Positions 1 through 7,604 of a stretch of 64,000 nt of DNA are shown piece after piece (position 1 is the first letter of the stretch; every line of letters begins with the position of its first letter). The stretch is from contig CAWFEX010000015.1 in NCBI GenBank assembly GCA_963814955.1, forward strand, positions 372,001 to 436,000, in the 5' to 3' direction. The notes under the pieces are model-generated. The model was given only the letters and a program-made list of their open reading frames with translations, was not told the DNA's origin and searched no databases. The DNA is from DATCJA01 sp963814955 (lineage in GTDB: Bacteria; Acidobacteriota; Vicinamibacteria; Vicinamibacterales; UBA2999). The translations under genes and the position numbers were made by a program.

Positions 1-91
1 CAGAAGGTAAGACCCACAGCAGCGCCGCGAAGAAGACCCAGGCGGCGTTGGCAACGCGCGAAGGGCGGAGTGAGGTGGTGTCGTTGCGCAT
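1..91 (-). CDS. N-terminal fragment of an unidentified membrane or exported protein
   Basis: The frame starts at an ATG at 91-89 and runs off the left edge of the window after 30 codons. A good Shine-Dalgarno (GGAGG) lies 8 bases upstream of the ATG. The visible residues are a polar, slightly basic start (MRNDTTSLRPSRVANAAW) followed by a hydrophobic run (VFFAALLWVLP), which fits a first transmembrane helix or an uncleaved signal anchor. Too little is present to name a family. It would be expressed in the same direction as the dehydrogenase genes to its right. Confidence 0.55.
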   Translation of the reverse strand, partial: MRNDTTSLRPSRVANAAWVFFAALLWVLPS

Positions 92-160
92 CGGAGCGCC
101 TCCACGAACGAGAGAAAGCCTTCCCGCGATGCCGCAGATGCTAGCACATCACCACGTACT

Positions 161-233
161 GCCGGTCCGGCTGAAGCCGGACACTACGTTACTTCACTGA
201 AGCTGCCGGTCCGGCTGAAGCCGGACACTACGT
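161..233. repeat. Two direct copies of interspersed palindromic repeat A
   Basis: Copies at 161-189 and 205-233 both read GCCGGTCCGGCTGAAGCC followed by GGACACTACGT. The core TCCGGCTGAAGCCGGA is a near-perfect inverted repeat. Further copies occur at 6651-6679 and 6681-6709 in another intergenic gap. Confidence 0.85.
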
Positions 234-246
234 ACTACTTCACGGG

Positions 247-1725
247 TCAGATGCCGCCGAAGCAGAGATACTTCATCTCGAGGAATTCCTCGATGCCGTA
301 CTTCGATCCTTCACGCCCGAGCCCGGACTCCTTGACACCGCCGAACGGCGCAACCTCGGTTGAAATCAGGCCGGTATTGATGCCGACGATTCCCGACTCG
401 AGCGCTTCCGCCACGCGCCACACGCGGCCGATATCGCGGCCGTAGAAGTAGGCCGCAAGGCCGAACGGTGTGTCATTAGCGAGCGCGACCACCTCCTCTT
501 CCGTCTGGAACCGGAAGAGCGGCGCGACAGGCCCGAACGTCTCCTCGCGAGCCACCAGCATCGACGAATCGACGTCGGCAATCACCGTTGGCTGGAAGAA
601 ACGGCCGCCGAGGGGATGACGCTGGCCGCCGCTCACCACGCGGGCGCCCTTTGCCAGCGCGTCCGCGATGTGCTCTTCAACTTTCTGCACGGCGCGATCG
701 TCGATGAGGGGCCCCTGCGTGGAACCCTCCTCGAGCCCTGGCGCCGGCTTCAGCTTCTGAACCGCGTCCGCCAGCTTCGCCGCGAACACGTCGTAGACGT
801 CGTCCTGCACGAAGATACGATTCGCGCACACGCAGGTCTGTCCCGTGTTCCGGTATTTCGACGCGATCGCTCCCTCGACCGCCGCATCGAGCTCCGCGTC
901 ATCAAACACGATGAACGGCGCGTTGCCACCGAGCTCGAGGGAGATCTTTTTCACCGTGCTCGCGCACTGCTCCATGAGCACTTTCCCCGTCGCCGTCGAA
1001 CCAGTGAATGAGAGCTTGCGCACGTCGGGATTCGACGTCAGCTCGCGGCCGATGTCCTGCGCGGAACCGGTAATCACATTGAGGACACCCTTCGGCATGC
1101 CCGCACGTTCCCCCAGCTCCGCCAGCGCGAGCGCCGAAAAAGGCGTCTGCGATGCAGGCTTCAACACCACCGTGCATCCCGCCGCAATGGCAGGACCCGC
1201 CTTGCGCGTGATCATCGCCAACGGGAAGTTCCACGGCGTGATGCAGGCCACCACGCCGATCGGCTGCTTGATCACCACGATGCGCTTGTCTGGCTGATGT
1301 CCCGGAATCGTGTCGCCGTACACGCGCTTGGCTTCTTCGCCAAACCATTCCAGAAACGCCGCCGCGTAAGCCACCTCGCCGCGCGACTCCACGAGCGGCT
1401 TGCCCTGCTCCAGCGTCATCAGCCGCGCCAGGTCCTCCTTGTTTGCCAGCATCAGCTCGAACCAACGGCGCATGACGACGGCGCGCTCCTTCGCGGTCGT
1501 ACCGCGCCAGGCAGGAAATGCGCGGCTGGCGGCCTCGATTGCGGCGCGGGTCTCGGATGCGCCAAATCTTGGAACGATGCCGATCGTGTCGCCGGTCGCC
1601 GGATTGTCGACCTCGATCGCCGCGCCGGGCCGAGCATCCAGCCATGCCCCGTCGATGTAGCAGGCCTGTCGGAAGAGCTTTGGATCGGTGAGTTTGACCG
1701 TTGTGGGAGCAGTGGTGGTTTGCAT
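247..1725 (-). CDS. gabD: NAD(P)-dependent succinate-semialdehyde dehydrogenase family protein
   Basis: A 492-residue aldehyde dehydrogenase that would oxidise succinate semialdehyde or a related short semialdehyde to the acid with NAD(P)+. Visible hallmarks are the Rossmann segment with FTGSTATGK (about 240-248), the general-base glutamate in LELGGNAPF (E264), the catalytic cysteine in GQTCVCANR (C298) and the ETFGP motif near the C-terminus. The length is normal for the GabD subgroup, and CVCANR is typical of that subgroup rather than of betaine-aldehyde dehydrogenases. It reads in the same direction as the downstream-named 2-oxoacid dehydrogenase genes and is separated from E2 by only 40 bases carrying repeat B, so co-transcription is likely. 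Substrate identity (succinate, glutarate or malonate semialdehyde) cannot be decided from sequence alone. Confidence 0.88.
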   Translation of the reverse strand: MQTTTAPTTVKLTDPKLFRQACYIDGAWLDARPGAAIEVDNPATGDTIGIVPRFGASETRAAIEAASRAFPAWRGTTAKERAVVMRRWFELMLANKEDLARLMTLEQGKPLVESRGEVAYAAAFLEWFGEEAKRVYGDTIPGHQPDKRIVVIKQPIGVVACITPWNFPLAMITRKAGPAIAAGCTVVLKPASQTPFSALALAELGERAGMPKGVLNVITGSAQDIGRELTSNPDVRKLSFTGSTATGKVLMEQCASTVKKISLELGGNAPFIVFDDAELDAAVEGAIASKYRNTGQTCVCANRIFVQDDVYDVFAAKLADAVQKLKPAPGLEEGSTQGPLIDDRAVQKVEEHIADALAKGARVVSGGQRHPLGGRFFQPTVIADVDSSMLVAREETFGPVAPLFRFQTEEEVVALANDTPFGLAAYFYGRDIGRVWRVAEALESGIVGINTGLISTEVAPFGGVKESGLGREGSKYGIEEFLEMKYLCFGGI

Positions 1726-1743
1726 TAGTGGTACCTCAGGTTC

Positions 1744-1770
1744 GGGCCGACCTAAAGGTCGGCCCCTACA
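1744..1770. repeat. Interspersed palindromic repeat B overlapping the E2 stop codon
   Basis: The copy reads GGGCCGACCTAAAGGTCGGC followed by CCCTACA. On the minus strand the repeat begins TGTAGGGG, and the TAG inside it (1768-1766) is the stop codon of the E2 gene, so the repeat supplies the end of that reading frame. Confidence 0.85.
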
Positions 1771-2971
1771 TCAAACTCTTCGCGTCGCTGAGCGCGGCGA
1801 CGACGTCGCGGAGGAATTCCGCCGCGCGTACGCCGTCAGCGACTCGATGATCGCACGAGAGCGTCAGCGTAATCATCGGCCGGATGCCGGGCTTGCCGTC
1901 AACCGGGACCACCCGGTTGACAATGGCGCCTACCGCCAGAATCGCCGCCTGCGGGGGGACGATAATCGCGGTGAAGGCATCGACGTCGAACATCCCGAGG
2001 TTGCTGATGGTGAACGTCGCGCCGGATATGTCCTCCGGCCTCAGCCGTCCCGCCCGAGCGCGGTCTGACAAATCTCTGCGCCGCACGGAAATATCCCCAA
2101 CCGTCGTGCGGTCCGCTTGCGGGATGACCGCCGTCACCACCGCGTTCTCCACTGCCACGGCAAGGGCCACATTGACGTCCGAATGCTCAACGATCCCGTC
2201 GGCGGTCCAGCTGGCGTTCAATCGTGAATGACGGCGCAGGGTTCGCGCTACGGCAGCAACGATGAAGTCTGTGTGCGTCACCTTTACCCCGTGCGACCGC
2301 TCAATCGCGGGCAGCAATCCTTCCCGCGCCTCGCGCAGCGCGCCGGCATCGATTTCCCGTGTGACAAAAAAGTGAGGAACGGTGGTCCAGCTCTGAGTGG
2401 TGCGCTCGGCCATCAGGCGGCCGATCGAGGTCACGGGCCGAGGGCCGACCTGAACCGGGCCGATCGGGCCGACCTGAAGGTCGGCCCCTACATTCGGCTT
2501 CGTGGCCGCGAGAACATCTTCCGCGAGGATTTCGCCGCCGGGGCCCGAACCTTTCAGTCCGGACAGATCGACGCCATGCTCCTTCGCGAGGCGGCGCGCC
2601 TTCGGAGAGATTCGCTGCGACGCTGAGGGTGTGGCACCGCTGGCGGCCACTGGCGCCGTCGGCGTCGGCGTCAGCGTGTCTGACCGACGGGCTGTCGGAG
2701 CGGCCACTGACTCCGCGGCAGGCGGCGCCTCGCCAGGTGCCACGAGCCACGCGATTGTTCGGCCAACCGGAACGACGTCGCCAACGTTAGCCGAAATGCC
2801 CGCGAGGATGCCGTCGCTTGCCGCCTCGACTTCGACAACCGCCTTGTCGGTTTCCACCTCGAGGAGCATCTCGCCCTTTCGGACCCGCTCCCCTTCTTTT
2901 TTCAGCCAGGCGACGAGCTTTCCGGTTTCCTGCGCCATCTCGAGCGCAGGCATCACCACGCTTATTGCCAT
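1766..2971 (-). CDS. Dihydrolipoamide acyltransferase (E2) of a 2-oxoacid dehydrogenase complex
   Basis: A 401-residue E2 core protein that accepts an acyl group from E1 on a swinging lipoyl arm and transfers it to CoA. Domains in order: a lipoyl domain (1-80) with the lipoylated lysine in EVETDKAVV (K43), an Ala/Pro/Thr-rich linker, a peripheral subunit-binding domain (about 120-155, SPKARRLAKEHGVDLSGL), a second linker, and the catalytic domain with the active-site motif DHRVADG near the C-terminus. The second linker (about 158-172) contains translated repeat B, giving the phrase GADLQVGPIGPVQVGP; the stop codon lies in another copy. E1 beta and E1 alpha lie beyond an M24-type gene on the same strand. 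No E3 gene is visible in the window. The acyl specificity (pyruvate, acetoin or branched-chain) is not resolved. Confidence 0.9.
   Translation of the reverse strand: MAISVVMPALEMAQETGKLVAWLKKEGERVRKGEMLLEVETDKAVVEVEAASDGILAGISANVGDVVPVGRTIAWLVAPGEAPPAAESVAAPTARRSDTLTPTPTAPVAASGATPSASQRISPKARRLAKEHGVDLSGLKGSGPGGEILAEDVLAATKPNVGADLQVGPIGPVQVGPRPVTSIGRLMAERTTQSWTTVPHFFVTREIDAGALREAREGLLPAIERSHGVKVTHTDFIVAAVARTLRRHSRLNASWTADGIVEHSDVNVALAVAVENAVVTAVIPQADRTTVGDISVRRRDLSDRARAGRLRPEDISGATFTISNLGMFDVDAFTAIIVPPQAAILAVGAIVNRVVPVDGKPGIRPMITLTLSCDHRVADGVRAAEFLRDVVAALSDAKSLM
2466..2492. repeat. Repeat B copy inside the E2 coding sequence
   Basis: An intact 27-base copy (GGGCCGACCTGAAGGTCGGC then CCCTACA) lies in frame in the second linker of the E2 gene. 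A partial copy (GGGCCGACCTGAACCGGGCC) precedes it at 2449-2468. Confidence 0.85.
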
Positions 2972-3083
2972 CTAGTGCAGACCTTCCCCTAAGGACTCAC
3001 GGGGCCGCTCCGATGTCGCGGCCCGCGAATTCCTCGCAACCAGACAGCTGGTGATCACGGCCTCACCTGTGCGCACGTCCCAC

Positions 3084-4439
3084 TTATCCGGCGCCGACCT
3101 TTTCGTGAGCGGCTTCGGTTCGCGCCGCCGCCGCAATCATCTCGACCACTTGCGGGTTCGGCGGCGCCTCGGTCTCACGAACGATCGGGAGCGTCCCGCC
3201 GACGGTCACGAACGGCGCCCCCGCCACAAGGAGTTGCTCGGCGGGAAACCGCGTGATCACTTCGTGGCCGGTGGGTGTGACGACGATTTCCTCCTCGATG
3301 CGGGCGGCGCTCCATCCATCGGTGGACGGCCAGAACGTCTCGAGCGCGAACACCATGCCCGGCTTGATTTCGTGCGGATGCTCGAGGGAAACGAGCCGGC
3401 TGATCATCGGCCGCTCCCAGATTGCGAGTCCGATGCCGTGGCCCATCTGCAGCGCGAAGGCGGCCTCCTCGTTCGGGAAGCCGAAATCCTGCGCCCGTGG
3501 CCACACCGACGCCACCTCCGCGGTCGTCCGGCCGGGTCGAATCAGCTCGATCGACGCATCGAGATAGTCGCGGCAGCGCTTGTACGCATCCACCATGGCG
3601 CGCGACGCCGAGCCGACGCAGAACGTACGGTAGTAGCACGTGCGGTATCCCATATACGAGTGGAGGATGTCGTAATAGACGGGATCGCCAGGGCGCAGGG
3701 CGCGATCGGAAAAGACGTGAGGATGCGGGCTGCAGCGCTCGCCTGAGATCGCGTTGACGGCTTCAACATACTCGGACCCGAGGTCATACAAGCGCTCGGC
3801 GACGAGCGCGACCGCCTCGTTCTCGCGCATGCCCGGCTTCATCGCCTTGTAGAGATCGAAGTACGCGGCGTCCACCATCATCGCCGACATGTTCAGCAGC
3901 GTGATTTCGTCCTGCGTTTTGATCTCGCGCGCGATCGACATCAGTTCCTGGCCGTCGACCACGTTGATGCCTTCGCGCTGCAGGGCGAACATGACGGGCG
4001 GCTCGACGACGTCGACCCCCAGCGGTTCCTTCAGGAGGCCGCGCGCCTCCAGCTCGATGCGGATCTTCCGTGCGACATCGGCTTCGCGTCCCATTTCGGG
4101 GGTCATCGAGCCGCGCATCGACGGAATGCCCGCCCGCGAACGCTCGCCAAGCCATGGACAGTTCTGCTGGTGGTGGCGGGCAGCCGACCCGAAGTCCCAC
4201 AGGATTGGTTCGTCGTTCTGGGGCAGCAGAGTGAAGCGGCTGATCTTGTCCTGCGCCCAGGTGCCGATGTGGGTGGCGGTGATGTAGCGCACGTTGTTCA
4301 TGTCGAAGCAGAGCAACGCCCCCAGTTGGGATTTCGCCAGGAGCTCCTTGATACGGGTGAGCCGCTCCCGCCGCAGCCGGTCGAAATCGACCCGCTGCTC
4401 CCAGTCCACCGCCATCGTCCCGAAGGTTTTCAGTGCCAC
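3084..4439 (-). CDS. M24-family (pita-bread fold) metalloprotein, Xaa-Pro peptidase-like, one metal ligand replaced
   Basis: A 451-residue member of the M24 superfamily (aminopeptidase P, creatinase, DddP relatives) with a creatinase-type N-terminal domain and a C-terminal pita-bread domain. GTG at 4439 is chosen because AGGAG lies 8 bases upstream; an upstream GTG at 4457 is possible. Expected metal ligands visible are D257 (YYDILHSYMGYR), H334 (GHGIGL), E367 (FALETFW) and E382 (RIEEEIVV). The second aspartate, expected 11 residues after the first, is a cysteine (C268 in RTCYYRTF), so a normal two-metal site is doubtful. It sits between E2 and E1 beta of a 2-oxoacid dehydrogenase in one gene series, which suggests a substrate-specific role rather than housekeeping dipeptide cleavage. 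A DMSP-lyase (DddP)-like or hydrolase activity is conceivable; none is shown. Confidence 0.75.
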   Translation of the reverse strand: MALKTFGTMAVDWEQRVDFDRLRRERLTRIKELLAKSQLGALLCFDMNNVRYITATHIGTWAQDKISRFTLLPQNDEPILWDFGSAARHHQQNCPWLGERSRAGIPSMRGSMTPEMGREADVARKIRIELEARGLLKEPLGVDVVEPPVMFALQREGINVVDGQELMSIAREIKTQDEITLLNMSAMMVDAAYFDLYKAMKPGMRENEAVALVAERLYDLGSEYVEAVNAISGERCSPHPHVFSDRALRPGDPVYYDILHSYMGYRTCYYRTFCVGSASRAMVDAYKRCRDYLDASIELIRPGRTTAEVASVWPRAQDFGFPNEEAAFALQMGHGIGLAIWERPMISRLVSLEHPHEIKPGMVFALETFWPSTDGWSAARIEEEIVVTPTGHEVITRFPAEQLLVAGAPFVTVGGTLPIVRETEAPPNPQVVEMIAAAARTEAAHEKVGAG

Positions 4440-4461
4440 CTGAGGTCTCCTTGACACCGCT

Positions 4462-4487
4462 CGGAGGCCTGAAGGCCTCCGGCTACC
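4462..4487. repeat. Interspersed palindromic repeat C
   Basis: The copy reads CGGAGGCCTGAAGGCCTCCG followed by GCTACC and is followed by short reiterations of GCTACC. It lies between the M24-like gene and E1 beta. The same element recurs at 39075-39135 and inside nuoL. Confidence 0.8.
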
Positions 4488-4511
4488 AGCTACCGGCTAC
4501 CAGCTACCCGA

Positions 4512-5588
4512 CTAGCGATTGCACATCGCTCGTGCCAGCTCGAACACATCGCGCTCCGTCGGAACCGTCGCGTCCTCGAGAACCGGCGAGAACGGGATCG
4601 GGACGTGTCGCGCGCCCAGACGCCGTACGGGACCGTCGAGGTCGTAAAAGGCGCCCTCGGCAATCACGGATGCGATTTCGCCGGTAACGCCGTACCGGAA
4701 ATATCCCTCGTCGATGACCAGCGCCCGCGACGTCTTCCGCGCCGACTCAATCAGCGTCTTTTCGTCGAGTGGCCACATCGTCCGTGGATCGACGACTTCG
4801 GCGCTGATGCCCACTTCCTCGAGCATTGCCGCGGCTCCGAGCGCCACCTGCACCATGCTGCTCGTGCCGACGAGCGTAATGTCGCGCCCTTCGCGTTTGA
4901 CGTCGGCGACGCCCAACGGAATCGTGTACTCGCCCTCTGGCACCGGCCCCTTGACCTTCGCGTAACTGATCTTGTCTTCGAAGAAGACCACCGGGTTGTC
5001 CTCGCGGATGGCCGATTTGAGAAGCCCCTTCGCGTCGTAAGGCGTGGATGGCACGACGACTTTCAACCCCGGAATGTGGCTCGGCCAGGCGTGCAGCGAC
5101 TGGGAATGCTGCGCCGCCGACCGCCGCGTCGCACCCATCGTCGCGCGAACCACCATGGGCACTTTCCACTTGCCGCCGGACATGTAATGAATCTTGGCCG
5201 CCTGGTTGACCACCTGGTCCATGACGAGCGCAATGAAGTCACCGAACATGATGTCGACGATCGGCCTCAGCCCGGTCATCGCGGCACCGACCGCCAGGCC
5301 TGTGAATCCGGCCTCCGAAATCGGCGTATCGATGACTCGATCGCGGCCGAATTCCTCGACGAGGCCTTTCACAACTTTGAACGGCGTCCCTGCTTCAGCG
5401 ACATCCTCACCCATGAGAACAACCGTCTTGTCACGACGCATCTCTTCCGCCAGCGCCTCGCGGATGGCATCGCCGAAGGTGATCTCGCGGACTGGCGAGT
5501 CCGCCGCCGCATCCACTCCATCGCGCAGGCGTGACAGGGACCCCTGCGTCGGCGGCACCCGCCCCACATTGGCAACCGTTTCAGGCAT
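4512..5588 (-). CDS. 2-oxoacid dehydrogenase E1 component, beta subunit
   Basis: A 358-residue beta subunit that pairs with the adjacent alpha subunit to form the thiamine-diphosphate-dependent decarboxylase. The ATG at 5588-5586 overlaps the alpha-subunit stop by 8 bases (ATGCCTGA), which implies translational coupling and rules out the longer open frame that extends into the alpha gene. Recognisable segments are the start REITFGDAIREALAEEM, the thiamine-binding GEDVAEAGTPFKVV, the cation/loop region DTPISEAGFTGLAVGAAM, and the C-terminal transketolase_C segment with VIDEGYFRYGV. Length and motifs are normal for PdhB/AcoB/BkdA2-type subunits; the exact oxoacid is undetermined. Confidence 0.9.
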   Translation of the reverse strand: MPETVANVGRVPPTQGSLSRLRDGVDAAADSPVREITFGDAIREALAEEMRRDKTVVLMGEDVAEAGTPFKVVKGLVEEFGRDRVIDTPISEAGFTGLAVGAAMTGLRPIVDIMFGDFIALVMDQVVNQAAKIHYMSGGKWKVPMVVRATMGATRRSAAQHSQSLHAWPSHIPGLKVVVPSTPYDAKGLLKSAIREDNPVVFFEDKISYAKVKGPVPEGEYTIPLGVADVKREGRDITLVGTSSMVQVALGAAAMLEEVGISAEVVDPRTMWPLDEKTLIESARKTSRALVIDEGYFRYGVTGEIASVIAEGAFYDLDGPVRRLGARHVPIPFSPVLEDATVPTERDVFELARAMCNR

Positions 5589-6573
5589 ACACGTCCTCGT
5601 CAACCTTCGCCGGATCCGGGTAAGGTGCGTTCGTTGCGTACTCGACGGCCGCATCGATCTCGGCGCTGAGATCGTTTCGCATTCGTTCGAGCGCGGTCTC
5701 GTCGGCCAACCCCTCAGCCACCAGCCACTCACCATGAAGCGCGATTGGATCGCGCTCCGAGATCCACCGCTGCTCTTCCTGCTTCGACCGGTGGTACTCG
5801 CGCGCGATGTCGCCAACATGGTGGCCACGAAACCGGTAGGTGTTCAGCAACAGAAACGCCGGCCCTTCGCCGCTCCGCGCGCGCTCCACCGCCGCCGATG
5901 CCGCGGCGTATACCGCACGCACGTTCTGTCCGTCGACCGCTTCGGCCTTCACGCCAAAGGCGGCCGGCCGAGCCAGCATGTCTCCTGCGGTCGTTTCCGA
6001 ACAATGCGTGTATTCGTTGTACAGATTGTTCTCGCAGACGTAGATCACCGGCAGCTTCCAGAGCTGCGCGAGATTCATCTCCTCGTAGAGCACACCCTGA
6101 CCGAGCGCCCCCTCGCCGAAAAAGCACACCGCGACGCGCTTGTTGCCGAGATACTTGGATGCGAACGCAGCGCCGGTTGCGATACCAGCACCTCCGCCGA
6201 CGATCGCATTCGCGCCAAGGTTGCCGGTCTCCGGATCGGCGATGTGCATCGACCCGCCCTTGCCCTTGCAGTAACCGGCCTCTTTGCCCAACAGCTCGGC
6301 GAACATCAACCGCGGCTCGGCGCCCTTCGCCAGGCAATGGCCGTGGCCCCGGTGCGTGCTCGTGATGTAGTCGTCTGTGTGAAGCGCCTCGCACACACCA
6401 ACGGCAACGGCTTCCTGACCGATATAAAGGTGAGCAAGACCCGGCATCAGCGCGCGCGTGTAGAGATCGTTGACCCGCTCCTCGAACAGGCGGATAGCGA
6501 ACATCTGCCGATACATGTGAAGCAGCTTCTTGACGTCCACTCCTTCGGCGGCAGGTCTGATTACAGTGGTCAT
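5581..6573 (-). CDS. 2-oxoacid dehydrogenase E1 component, alpha subunit
   Basis: A 330-residue thiamine-diphosphate-binding alpha subunit. The diphosphate/Mg motif begins GEGALGQG at about residue 153 and ends at ENN (about 181-183), the usual 30-residue GDG-to-NN span with GEG replacing GDG. The segment THRGHGHCLAKG (73-84) and the KGGSMH patch (105-110) are typical of pyruvate, acetoin and branched-chain dehydrogenase alpha subunits. The size (330) is nearer to acetoin or pyruvate dehydrogenase alpha than to longer branched-chain enzymes. It is first in the coupled alpha-beta pair and overlaps beta by 8 bases. The 247 bases upstream hold only interspersed repeats; no clear promoter was picked out. 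Confidence 0.9.
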   Translation of the reverse strand: MTTVIRPAAEGVDVKKLLHMYRQMFAIRLFEERVNDLYTRALMPGLAHLYIGQEAVAVGVCEALHTDDYITSTHRGHGHCLAKGAEPRLMFAELLGKEAGYCKGKGGSMHIADPETGNLGANAIVGGGAGIATGAAFASKYLGNKRVAVCFFGEGALGQGVLYEEMNLAQLWKLPVIYVCENNLYNEYTHCSETTAGDMLARPAAFGVKAEAVDGQNVRAVYAAASAAVERARSGEGPAFLLLNTYRFRGHHVGDIAREYHRSKQEEQRWISERDPIALHGEWLVAEGLADETALERMRNDLSAEIDAAVEYATNAPYPDPAKVDEDVYA

Positions 6574-6620
6574 CTTCAGGTGTCCTGTAGCGCAGAGGCT
6601 TTATCGCGTTCTTGACAGGC

Positions 6621-6749
6621 CGTAGTGTCCGCCTTGAGGCGCACCGGGCCGGCAGTCCGGCTGAAGCCGGACACTACGTCGGCGGTCCGGCTAAAGCCGG
6701 ACACTACGTACTGCCCTGCTGTAGAGCGCAGGCTTTGGCCTGCGCGTAG
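6621..6749. repeat. Cluster of interspersed repeats upstream of E1 alpha
   Basis: The gap 6574-6820 holds no gene. It contains a degenerate inverted copy of repeat A (6621-6648, CGTAGTGTCCGCC), two good direct copies (6651-6679 and 6681-6709), and a different palindrome at 6721-6749 (GAGCGCAGGCTTTGGCCTGC). Confidence 0.75.
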
Positions 6750-6820
6750 ATGTCGGCGATGGACGCTTGCCGCGCCCTGTCGGCGATCGAATCGCAACGC
6801 TTGCCCCAGGCGCCGCGCAG

Positions 6821-7603
6821 CTACGTCGTCCTGCAGGCCGATGGGCTCCACTTCGAGGCATCGGCCTCCTTCTTGAAGTGCGAGCTGGTGACGAAGTCCT
6901 GATTCAGGTACTTCGGATCGGTCACGATAGTCGTAACGGCGAGCCACTCGTCTCCGTTCGGGGCTCTGAAGCGGTCGAGGTATTCAGTGACCGTCGCGTT
7001 CTCGCTGTACGGAACGCCGTTCCTGCGAAGCCACCCGCCACTCAATCGACTCGTCACGACTTTGAGATTTGCGCCAGGCACAGGTCCGGACTGTGCGCCA
7101 CCGCCTCGGGCCCCGCGGCCACCACCTCCTGCACCAGCGGGGCGCTCCCATTCCGCCAGCGAAAAGCCTTGCAGTGAGCGTGCAGCGGGCGGCTTCCGCG
7201 ATTGGTCGAAGAAGAGCCGCCGTGTCTGCTGGCCGGCGTCTGTGTCGATCTTCAGAACGTTCTCCGATTCCCAGGTGATGTGCAGCCGCGTCGGCATCCG
7301 AAGAAGCGCTGCCGCGCCGTACGCCTCGCAGCGCCCGTCCTTCGAGATGTCCCACGTGTCAGCGACCTTCCTTCCCTCGTCGGTGAGCGGCACGCTCGCG
7401 TAGTCGCCCTTTGGCGGCGTCACCATGCGCCAGCGCCAGTCTTCGTTGACGATCGCCACCCAGTAGCCGGTGAGATCGATGGGCGCTGCCGCGCGAGGTG
7501 TGGGCGTCGGCTGCGCGGCCTGATCACTGCGTCCCTGTGCGATGAGAGCCGGAGACGTCAGTACGCCCGCCGCCGCAAGCACCGCAACTGCTCTCAGTGT
7601 CAT
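6821..7603 (-). CDS. Secreted protein of an acidobacterial PYxC-related family
   Basis: A 260-residue protein with a clear signal peptide (MTLRAVAVLAAAGVLTSPALIAQ). ATG at 7603 is preferred because it places the signal peptide at the N-terminus and sits 1 base after the stop of the upstream MBL gene, a coupled arrangement. After DLTGYWVAIVNEDW the protein carries a Gly/Ala/Arg-rich stretch and then a C-terminal part with GGWLRRNGVPYSENATVTEY and VTDPKYL. The pattern GW..RNG..S..AT..E.F...DP.YL is shared with the proteins at 8611-9474 and 18432-19487. I do not know a function; export and its position beside MBL-fold and MFS genes suggest an extracytoplasmic role in substrate handling. Confidence 0.75.
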   Translation of the reverse strand: MTLRAVAVLAAAGVLTSPALIAQGRSDQAAQPTPTPRAAAPIDLTGYWVAIVNEDWRWRMVTPPKGDYASVPLTDEGRKVADTWDISKDGRCEAYGAAALLRMPTRLHITWESENVLKIDTDAGQQTRRLFFDQSRKPPAARSLQGFSLAEWERPAGAGGGGRGARGGGAQSGPVPGANLKVVTSRLSGGWLRRNGVPYSENATVTEYLDRFRAPNGDEWLAVTTIVTDPKYLNQDFVTSSHFKKEADASKWSPSACRTT

Positions 7604-7604
7604 G

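Noticed and set aside
3084..4439. Assignment of the M24 protein as the DMSP lyase DddP
   Set aside because: General fold similarity only; the DddP-specific metal and catalytic pattern is not reproduced, and one ligand is changed.
4512..5828. A longer E1 beta start at 5828
   Set aside because: The extra 80 residues are the antisense-frame overlap with E1 alpha and have no family similarity; the coupled ATG at 5588 fits the family start.
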